In this document: positions 1-5,740 of the stretch, one piece after another
Numbering within the stretch: position 1 is the first letter of the stretch
How the letters are laid out: the number at the start of each line of letters is the position of its first letter
From: CAZWRK01 sp964635875
GTDB taxonomy: Bacteria; Pseudomonadota; Gammaproteobacteria; Burkholderiales; Aquaspirillaceae
Direction: 5' to 3'
Length of the DNA: 12,594 nucleotides
Assembly: GCA_964635875.1 (NCBI GenBank)
Contig: CAZWRK010000119.1
Coordinates: 1-12,594, forward strand
Notes under the pieces: generated by a model
Seen by the model: the letters and a program-made list of their open reading frames with translations, nothing else
Databases searched by the model: none
Told to the model about the DNA's origin: nothing
Position numbers and translations under genes: made by a program

Positions 1-290
1 GCGGCAAGCAGTACCGTGTTGTTGTCGGCCAAAAACTTAACATAGAACAGATACCTGCAGACATCGACAGCCAAATCGTACTTTCCGAAGTACTGATGGT
101 TGCCGACGGTGAACAGGTTGCGGTCGGAACCCCCCTCGTTGCAGGCGCAACGGTGACGGCTACGGTTGTCTCTCATGGTCGTGGCGAGAAAATCCGCATT
201 TTCAAAATGCGTCGTCGTAAGCACTACCAGAAACATCAAGGCCATCGCCAGAACTACACCGAAATTCGCATTGACGCGATTTCCAAGTAA
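1..290 (+). CDS. rplU: 50S ribosomal protein L21 (bL21), 5' partial
   Basis: This is a structural protein of the large ribosomal subunit that binds 23S rRNA. The reading frame is open from the left edge; its first complete codon is base 3, and the visible protein begins GKQYRVVVGQ. The usual family N-terminus is MYAVIKTGGKQYRV, so only about eight residues are missing and about 96 of an expected 103-104 are present. The basic C-terminal stretch KMRRRKHYQKHQGHRQNYT is the hallmark of bL21. An internal ATG at 96 is not the real start, because family-typical sequence continues upstream of it. The stop TAA is at 288-290, and rpmA begins 17 bases further on. Pairing with rpmA is near-universal, so the two are almost certainly co-transcribed from a promoter outside the window. 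Confidence 0.97.
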   Translation, partial: GKQYRVVVGQKLNIEQIPADIDSQIVLSEVLMVADGEQVAVGTPLVAGATVTATVVSHGRGEKIRIFKMRRRKHYQKHQGHRQNYTEIRIDAISK

Positions 291-307
291 TCTCAGGAGC
301 GTAAAAC

Positions 308-592
308 ATGGCACATAAGAAAGCAGGCGGTAGTTCACGTAACGGCCGCGACTCAGAAGCAAAACGCCTTGGTACCAAAGTGTACGGTGGCGAATTGATC
401 CCTGCCGGTTCTATCATCATTCGTCAACGTGGCACACGTTTCCACGCTGGCACCAATGTTGGTATGGGCAAAGATCACACCTTGTTCGCCAAAGTTGACG
501 GTTACGTCAAATTTGTCGTTAAAGGTGCGCTCAAGCGTAAAACCGTGATTGTTGAGCCGTATGTTGGCGTAGAAGACAACGCAGCAGCGTAA
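308..592 (+). CDS. rpmA: 50S ribosomal protein L27 (bL27)
   Basis: This large-subunit protein has an N-terminal tail that reaches toward the peptidyl-transferase centre. The 94-residue product begins MAHKKAGGSSRNGRDSEAKR, the classic bL27 N-terminus, and contains GGELIPAGSIIIRQRGT and the HTLFA block typical of the family. Its length is slightly longer than the usual 84-90 residues because of a short tail (EPYVGVEDNAAA). The start follows directly after Met in the mature form, so there is no N-terminal cleavage extension of the kind seen in Firmicutes. A good ribosome-binding site (AGGAG at 296-300) sits 7 bases upstream of the ATG. It lies 17 bases after rplU in the same operon, which ends at the hairpin terminator just downstream. 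Confidence 0.98.
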   Translation: MAHKKAGGSSRNGRDSEAKRLGTKVYGGELIPAGSIIIRQRGTRFHAGTNVGMGKDHTLFAKVDGYVKFVVKGALKRKTVIVEPYVGVEDNAAA

Positions 593-613
593 TACGCAGC
601 GCACAATCAGGTT

Positions 614-644
614 AAAGCCCTATCTCAGATAGGGCTTTTTCTTT
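614..644 (+). terminator. Rho-independent terminator after rpmA
   Basis: The arm AAAGCCCTATCT (614-625) is perfectly complementary to AGATAGGGCTTT (627-638). In practice this gives a 10-bp stem with a 5-base loop, CTCAG at 624-628. The 3' arm runs into a T-rich tract (636-640, then CTTTT). It lies 22 bases after the rpmA stop and separates the ribosomal-protein operon from obgE. Confidence 0.92.
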
Positions 645-724
645 TGTGAGAAGGAAGGCGGGAGCTTCACGCGCAGTTTCCGACACGCCAGCCCCTCACG
701 CCTTGCATTCCTCACGGAGAAATC

Positions 725-1873
725 ATGAAATTTATTGATGAAGCCCGCATCGAAGTTATCGGCGGCAAAGGTGGCAACGGCTCGGCCAGCATGCGCCGAG
801 AAAAATTTGTCCCGCGCGGCGGCCCAGATGGCGGCGATGGCGGACGCGGCGGTAGCGTTGTCGCGGTTGCAGACGAAAACATCAACACCCTTGTCGAATA
901 CCGCTTTGTCAAAAAGTACCTTGCCCGTAACGGCGAAAACGGCCGCGGCGCCGATTGCTACGGCAAAGGCGCAGACGATGTCGAACTCAGAATGCCAATC
1001 GGCACCATGATTATCGATGCCGAAACCCATGAACGGGTCGCCGACTTAACACGCCATGGCGAACGTGTTGTGCTTGCGAACGGCGGCAAAGGTGGCCTAG
1101 GCAATATCCACTTCAAATCCTCCACCAACCGCGCACCGCGCCAGTTCACCCACGGTGAACCCGGTGAAATTCGCACCTTCCGACTCGAACTCAAAGTGCT
1201 GGCTGATATTGGTCTACTCGGGATGCCGAATGCAGGCAAATCGACCTTTATTCGCGCCGTGTCCGCTGCGCGCCCTAAGGTTGCCGACTATCCCTTTACC
1301 ACCCTGCACCCCAATTTGGGCGTTGTCCGTCTTGATGAAAACCGCAGTTTTGTGATTGCCGACATTCCCGGCCTGATCGAAGGCGCGGCAGAAGGCGCTG
1401 GACTGGGACATCGCTTCCTGAAACATCTCGCCCGTACCCGCGTGTTGCTACATCTCGTCGATATCGCCCCGTTTAACAGCGATGTCGATCCGGTTGCCGA
1501 AGCCCAAGCGATTGTTGAAGAACTGCGTAAATACGATCCAGAGTTGTACGCCAAGCCGCGTTGGCTGGTGCTCAACAAAGTCGACATGGTACCGGAAGAT
1601 GAGCGTGAAGAACGCATTCAAGCCTTCCTAGATGCCTACGGTTTCCCAACCGAAGCCGCCGATCCATATGCCGACTACGACCCCACTCGCCCACGCTGGT
1701 TTGCAATTTCGGCGCTCACAGGCGATAGCTGCAAAGAAGTCACGTATGCCCTGATGGAGCATATTGAATTTGTGCGCGCACAAGAAGCTGCGGCTGCGCC
1801 TGAGCTTCCGGCTCCGAGCACCACTGCCGCTGGCGTCATCGTACCGACAGAATCAGACAGCCCCGCGAACTAA
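725..1873 (+). CDS. obgE: GTPase ObgE/CgtA
   Basis: This is an essential Obg-family GTPase that binds the 50S subunit during late assembly and is linked to the stringent response. The 382-residue product has the glycine-rich Obg fold at about residues 1-158 (GGKGGNGSASMRREKFVPRGGPDGG, GGKGGLGN) and then a G domain. The nucleotide motifs are all present: G1 GMPNAGKS at 166-173, switch I FTT at 191-193, G3 DIPG at 213-216, G4 NKVD at 284-287 and G5 SAL at 329-331. The C-terminal tail from about 353 is rich in Ala and Pro and looks disordered; such tails vary between lineages. The start is supported by GGAG at 716-719, 5 bases before the ATG, and by the canonical MKFIDEA N-terminus. It sits behind a terminator, so it probably has its own promoter in 641-724, where I could not recognise good boxes. 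Read-through from rpmA is possible. In many betaproteobacteria proB follows obgE; it does not here. Confidence 0.97.
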   Translation: MKFIDEARIEVIGGKGGNGSASMRREKFVPRGGPDGGDGGRGGSVVAVADENINTLVEYRFVKKYLARNGENGRGADCYGKGADDVELRMPIGTMIIDAETHERVADLTRHGERVVLANGGKGGLGNIHFKSSTNRAPRQFTHGEPGEIRTFRLELKVLADIGLLGMPNAGKSTFIRAVSAARPKVADYPFTTLHPNLGVVRLDENRSFVIADIPGLIEGAAEGAGLGHRFLKHLARTRVLLHLVDIAPFNSDVDPVAEAQAIVEELRKYDPELYAKPRWLVLNKVDMVPEDEREERIQAFLDAYGFPTEAADPYADYDPTRPRWFAISALTGDSCKEVTYALMEHIEFVRAQEAAAAPELPAPSTTAAGVIVPTESDSPAN

Positions 1874-1889
1874 GGCTTCCTCGATCAAG

Positions 1890-1919
1890 AACGCGCCCTT
1901 TTAGGCGCGTTTTTTGTTT
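1890..1919 (+). terminator. Rho-independent terminator after obgE
   Basis: The arm ACGCGCC (1891-1897) pairs with GGCGCGT (1904-1910) around a 6-base loop, with a further A-T pair at 1890/1911. The 3' arm is followed by an uninterrupted run of T and then GTTTC. It lies 17 bases beyond the obgE stop. Confidence 0.92.
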
Positions 1920-1980
1920 CACCCACTTCGCATGAATCCTATTACAATTCAAAGCTCTCATTTCACTTGCGAGCCAGCAA

Positions 1981-2841
1981 ATGCGCCCTTTTATTGCGAC
2001 GACACTTGCCATTACAAGCCTATTCTTGGGTGCCTGTGCAGCCCCGCATTTTGACCGCTGCAGCAGCAAACAAGACTGCAGAAACGTCACCCAAACCCAA
2101 AACGACGGCCTACAAAAGCTTGCGCTCAGTCTGCAAACTGCGATGGCACCGAATTTTGAACAAAGCTTCCGCCAAGGCCTCATGCCTTATCAGGCCAAAG
2201 GAAAGGTGGATAAAAGCCCGCAACATCAAGCCCGTGTCCAACGCATCGCCAAACGCATTTTGCCGATCGTCCAAGAGCATTTCCCGTATACCCGCAGCTG
2301 GGATTGGGAGGTTCATGTCGTATCCGACCCCACCATTAATGCCTATGCCTCACCCGGCGGAAAAATCGTGTTTTACACCGGTCTGATCGACAAACTTAAA
2401 CTCAGTGATGACGAAATTGCCGCTGTGATGGGCCATGAAATGGTTCACGCGGCGGATATGCACGGCGTCAAAGGTATGGGGGTTGGCATGCTGGTCAATG
2501 TCACCGCGCAAGTCGCGGCGAGCAAAACCGGCGTGCCGCCTCAAGTCGCAAACATGGCCTCGCAGATCATCGGCAAGGGCTACTCTCGCAGCGATGAATA
2601 TGAAGCTGATCACTGGGGCAGCAAATTCATGGCGATGGCGGGCTACAATCCTCGCGCCGCAATTTCGATGCAAACCAAGCTGGAGCAGGCCTCGCAAGGC
2701 GGTAATCAGTCAGAGATTTTCAGCTCGCACCCGATCGGGATTAATCGCGTCCAAGAGCTAGAAAAATCTATGCCCGACTTCGAAAGCCTGTACCTCGAAT
2801 CCAAACAAAGCAAAGTGCGGCCGAGCAAAAAACGCAGATAA
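1981..2841 (+). CDS. M48-family metalloprotease, lipoprotein (LoiP/YcaL-like)
   Basis: This is a predicted zinc metalloprotease anchored by lipid in the cell envelope and facing the periplasm, probably involved in envelope protein quality control. The 286-residue product begins with a lipoprotein signal peptide, and the lipobox LGAC places the modified Cys at residue 19. The catalytic motif HEMVH lies at 152-156. The third-ligand region is SRSDEYEAD at 202-210, with a Glu expected to bind zinc. A conserved SSHP lies at 248-251; an equivalent His has been proposed to gate the active site in BepA, which is a family-level analogy. Cys27 and Cys33 could form a disulfide. It has no TPR repeats, so it resembles the short LoiP/YcaL type rather than BepA. 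The C-terminus is strongly basic (KVRPSKKRR). The ribosome-binding site is weak; this start is chosen because it gives an intact signal peptide. The physiological substrate cannot be told from sequence. Confidence 0.88.
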   Translation: MRPFIATTLAITSLFLGACAAPHFDRCSSKQDCRNVTQTQNDGLQKLALSLQTAMAPNFEQSFRQGLMPYQAKGKVDKSPQHQARVQRIAKRILPIVQEHFPYTRSWDWEVHVVSDPTINAYASPGGKIVFYTGLIDKLKLSDDEIAAVMGHEMVHAADMHGVKGMGVGMLVNVTAQVAASKTGVPPQVANMASQIIGKGYSRSDEYEADHWGSKFMAMAGYNPRAAISMQTKLEQASQGGNQSEIFSSHPIGINRVQELEKSMPDFESLYLESKQSKVRPSKKRR

Positions 2842-2877
2842 CTTGCCTCTCACGGCAGGGTTTGGCATGCTGGCACG

Positions 2878-3774
2878 ATGACGACCTCACATGCACGGCA
2901 GCCCCTTGCCTACCTTTTCCTGAGTTTAGCGGCGTTATTTTGGTCGGGTAATTTTGTTCTTGCCCGCGCCATGCACGCCGCAATCCCGCCGCTGACCCTC
3001 TCTTTTGGGCGTTGGATGATTGCGCTGTGTTTACTCACGCCCTTCGCCATTCGCCCTTTTCTTCGCGATCGACACAAGCTGTATCAACACAAAGGGCGCG
3101 TCGTTGCGCTCGGCATGATCGGTGTCGCGGGGTTTAATTCGTTTGTGTATAGCGGCGTGCAATACACCACCGCCACCAATGCCGTCTTACTCAATTCGTT
3201 TATTCCGATTTTGACGGTGTTATTTGGTGCGCTGTGGTTTCAGCAAAAAATGTCAGGACGCCAAGCCCTTGGCTTGAGCATTTCATTCATTGGCGTCTTA
3301 ACGATTGTTTCAGGCGGAGAAGTCGGTCGATTGCTCGCACTCGACCTCAATCGAGGCGATTTAATTGTTTTTATCGCCATGGTGTTGTGGGCGCTCTACA
3401 CCCTGATTTTGCGTGGACTGGATCCCAGCATTGACCGGATTGGGTTGCTGTTTTCCTTGGTGGTTGTCGGCTGCCTGACCGTGTTGCCTTTCTTCCTATG
3501 GGAATATCATTCCGGGCGGCAAGTTGCACTCAATCAAGCCACGCTGGCGACTTTCGCCTATGTCGGCACGCTGCCTTCTGTCGCGGCTTATCTGTTCTTT
3601 AATTATGGCGTCGCCAAAGTCGGCCCCGCGCGCGCCGCAACCTTTACCCACCTCATGCCCGCGTTTGGCGCTTTGCTCTCGACGCTGTTTTTAAACGAGC
3701 AACTTCATGCCTATCATGCGGTCGGAATTGGTGGGATTTTCTGCGGAGTATGGTTATCCAGCCGCGGGCGGTAA
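2878..3774 (+). CDS. EamA/DMT-superfamily transporter
   Basis: This is a predicted ten-helix inner-membrane exporter of the drug/metabolite transporter superfamily. The 298-residue product, the usual EamA length, is very hydrophobic and has two homologous halves. The first half starts PLAYLFLSLAALFWSGNFVLAR and includes the family-typical AALFWSGNFV and YTTATNAVLLNSFIPILTVL stretches. The second half starts near residue 160 (GDLIVFIAMVLWALYTLIL) and ends with AATFTHLMPAFGALLSTLFLNEQL, another hallmark. The substrate is unknown; relatives export amino acids, metabolites or dyes. No good ribosome-binding site precedes the ATG. The start lies 36 bases after the protease gene with no terminator between, so the two may share a transcript. 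The last 21 bases, including the stop at 3772-3774, overlap the 3' end of the convergent YihY-family gene. Confidence 0.9.
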   Translation: MTTSHARQPLAYLFLSLAALFWSGNFVLARAMHAAIPPLTLSFGRWMIALCLLTPFAIRPFLRDRHKLYQHKGRVVALGMIGVAGFNSFVYSGVQYTTATNAVLLNSFIPILTVLFGALWFQQKMSGRQALGLSISFIGVLTIVSGGEVGRLLALDLNRGDLIVFIAMVLWALYTLILRGLDPSIDRIGLLFSLVVVGCLTVLPFFLWEYHSGRQVALNQATLATFAYVGTLPSVAAYLFFNYGVAKVGPARAATFTHLMPAFGALLSTLFLNEQLHAYHAVGIGGIFCGVWLSSRGR

Positions 3775-5025
3775 ATTCTTGGCCACCCCACAACGCCGCG
3801 CAAATTCCGCCAAGGACACCTCGGACAGCGCAGCAAATGGTGGGGTGAGTGTTTGCGCCAGCACCTGCTCTGGCACGCTACGCGCCTCACCATGCGAATA
3901 AGGCGGCAGGACAAATAGGCTAAAAATTTCATCTAAAAAAATGCGTGAAGCCTGCCGCTGCAATACCCAACGCTCGTTCTGGGTTCGGGACACAAAACCG
4001 GCGATTTCGAGGTGATCCAGCACCTGCCCAATTTCGTCATATCCCGCCCGAATCGAGCCACGCAACTGCGCCATACTCAGCAACTGGCCTTGCTGTTGCG
4101 CCTGATCCAGCTGCAGTAAAATTTCCAAAGCATCCTGAAAACGGCGCTGGCTCTCATGCTCACGCTGCCATGCGTTGCCCCGCCAATACGAACACCCCGC
4201 ACTCAACTCAGCGCCGAGCAAAATAATCAACCACACCATCTGCAGCCACAGCAACAACAGCGGAAACGCTGCAAATGCCCCGTACACCAATTGGTAAGTG
4301 CGAGTGAATTCGACATAGCCTGCGAAGCCCGCCTTGGCCAACACCAACAATACCGCAGCCACCGCCGCGCCAATCGCCGCATGCGACAAGGGCACAAAAC
4401 GGTTTGGAACCAAGCGATACACCAAAGCCAGCATGAAGACCGTCAATAAATAGCCGCCGCCATCGCGCACCCCACTCGCGACCATTCCCCAGCCATGCTC
4501 AAGACGACTCGCAGTCGTCAGCGCCGCACTCAGAGATAAGCCCAAACCCAACACCAACGGGCCTACCGTCAACACCGTCCAATAAATCAACAATTGCCGT
4601 GAAAAAGGACGCGGACGACGCACCCGCCAAATCGCATTCATCACCCGCTCAATCGTGAACAGCAAACTGAACGCACTGACCGCCAGAAAAGCCAAACCCA
4701 CCGCCGTCAGACGCGTCGTGTTATCGGTAAACTGGCGCATATAGACGGTAATAATTCGCCCCGCGGAGTCTGGCACCAAATTACTCAATAAAAAAACCTT
4801 AAAACGTGCGCTGTAATCTTCAAATCCGGGAAACGCAGCCGCCACAATGAGGCCCAAAGTAAACAGCGGCACCAGTGAAAGCAAAGACGTAAAAGCCAAG
4901 CTGCCCGACACCTGTAAGCAGCGGTCATCACGCAACATTCTTTGCAAGATAAAGCGCAAAAACCCCAAAACTCGCCATGGCATGTGGGATAAGGTCAAGG
5001 AGAAAAGAGATTGAATACGGTTCAT
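3754..5025 (-). CDS. YihY/UPF0761-family inner-membrane protein with C-terminal winged-helix-like domain
   Basis: This is an integral membrane protein of the family once misnamed 'ribonuclease BN' (COG1295); its molecular role is not established. From the chosen start it has 423 residues. The family core comes first: DDRCLQVSGSLAFTSLLSLVPLFTL, then ERVMNAIWRVRRPRPF, and helices up to LWLQMVWLIILLGAELSAG, about six membrane segments in all. About 140 cytoplasmic residues follow, including a helix-turn-helix-like stretch LSMAQLRGSIRAGYDEIGQVLDHLEIAGFVSR. E. coli YihY (about 290 residues) lacks this tail, while neisserial relatives have a longer form. The start is uncertain. An upstream ATG at 5082 would add 19 residues but would overlap the wrbA start codon. 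Other in-frame ATGs lie at 4983 and 4938, and none has a clear ribosome-binding site. Its stop lies inside the end of the convergent transporter gene. Confidence 0.88.
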   Translation of the reverse strand: MNRIQSLFSLTLSHMPWRVLGFLRFILQRMLRDDRCLQVSGSLAFTSLLSLVPLFTLGLIVAAAFPGFEDYSARFKVFLLSNLVPDSAGRIITVYMRQFTDNTTRLTAVGLAFLAVSAFSLLFTIERVMNAIWRVRRPRPFSRQLLIYWTVLTVGPLVLGLGLSLSAALTTASRLEHGWGMVASGVRDGGGYLLTVFMLALVYRLVPNRFVPLSHAAIGAAVAAVLLVLAKAGFAGYVEFTRTYQLVYGAFAAFPLLLLWLQMVWLIILLGAELSAGCSYWRGNAWQREHESQRRFQDALEILLQLDQAQQQGQLLSMAQLRGSIRAGYDEIGQVLDHLEIAGFVSRTQNERWVLQRQASRIFLDEIFSLFVLPPYSHGEARSVPEQVLAQTLTPPFAALSEVSLAEFARRCGVAKNLPPAAG

Positions 5026-5080
5026 TCGGCGGCTTAGGTTATGATGCAAAAGTCCAAAACGAGAGTATACAGAGGGCCAC

Positions 5081-5680
5081 ATGTCAGAAATTCTGGTGCT
5101 TTATTACAGCCGACATGGTTCGGTACAAGAACTCGCGCGTTTGATTGCCCGCGGCATTGAATCAGTCCCTGGCGCACAGGCTCGCCTGCGCACCGTCCCA
5201 GCGGTTTCGACCGTCTGCGAAGCCAGTGCTCCGAGCATTCCCGACCAAGGCGCACCCTATGTCGAAGCCAGCGATTTGCAAGAATGTATCGGCCTCGCGC
5301 TTGGCAGCCCGACCCGCTTTGGCAATATGGCCGCCGCCCTGAAATATTTCTTAGACACCACCAGCAACGAATGGCTCAAAGGCGCACTTGCGGGCAAACC
5401 GGGTTGTGTCTTTACCAGCTCATCCAGCCTGCACGGCGGCCAAGAAAGCACGCTCTTAAGCATGATGCTGCCACTTTTGCACCACGGAATGCTGATCTGC
5501 GGTCTACCCTATAGTGAGCCAGACTTGTCCAGCACCCAAAGCGGCGGCACCCCTTATGGCGTGAGCCACTACGCTGGAGCAGACAACCGCAACCCCGTGA
5601 GTGAAGCAGAAAAGCGTCTTGCCATTGCACAAGGCAAACGACTGGCAGAAGTCGCCCTCCGTTTACAACCCAAGACCTAA
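5081..5680 (+). CDS. wrbA: NAD(P)H:quinone oxidoreductase, WrbA type (flavodoxin fold)
   Basis: This is a cytoplasmic FMN-dependent enzyme that reduces quinones by two electrons and so limits redox cycling and oxidative stress. The 199-residue product has the flavodoxin-like start MSEILVLYYSRHGSVQELA, with the FMN phosphate loop at about residues 10-16. The WrbA signatures follow: GSPTRFGNMAAALKYFLD (75-92), GKPGCVFTSSSSLHGGQE (105-122), LLHHG (132-136) and GGTPYGVSHYAG (155-166). The length matches the family (about 198). An AGAGGG ribosome-binding site at 5071-5076 supports the start. It is divergent from the YihY-family gene, with about 55 bases between their starts if the shorter YihY start is right. 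I recall wrbA and yihY being neighbours in many betaproteobacteria, although no functional link is proven. Confidence 0.95.
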   Translation: MSEILVLYYSRHGSVQELARLIARGIESVPGAQARLRTVPAVSTVCEASAPSIPDQGAPYVEASDLQECIGLALGSPTRFGNMAAALKYFLDTTSNEWLKGALAGKPGCVFTSSSSLHGGQESTLLSMMLPLLHHGMLICGLPYSEPDLSSTQSGGTPYGVSHYAGADNRNPVSEAEKRLAIAQGKRLAEVALRLQPKT

Positions 5681-5707
5681 AAAAAACCGCAGACGTCCGC
5701 GCGGTTT
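5679..5707 (-). terminator. Hairpin with T-tract in minus orientation, downstream of wrbA
   Basis: AAACCGC (5684-5690) pairs with GCGGTTT (5701-5707) around a 10-base loop. The plus strand has eight A residues at 5679-5686 just before and within the stem, so the T-tract follows the hairpin only when read on the minus strand. Read forward, no T-run follows (CTAAACG). It could block antisense transcription into wrbA, while its effect on the forward transcript is doubtful. The hairpin lies in the 60-base gap before the HD-GYP gene and has a competing partner, described in the findings. Confidence 0.5.
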
Positions 5708-5740
5708 CTAAACGTCTTAAAGAGCAAAAGTTTTCAGATT

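Noticed and set aside
641..724. Possible promoter for obgE between the rpmA terminator and the start codon
   Set aside because: A promoter is expected functionally, but no paired -35/-10 boxes could be recognised, so none is listed.
620..1030. A 136-codon minus-strand open frame opposite the start of obgE
   Set aside because: It is antisense to the glycine-rich Obg domain, has no family features, and its start and end cross the rpmA terminator. It is a compositional shadow.
1917..1948. Possible sigma-70 promoter before the M48 protease gene, with TACAAT at 1943-1948
   Set aside because: The -10 word is reasonable, but no -35 element lies at a proper spacing; TTTCAC at 1917 is about 20 bases away and a poor match. 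Not strong enough to annotate.
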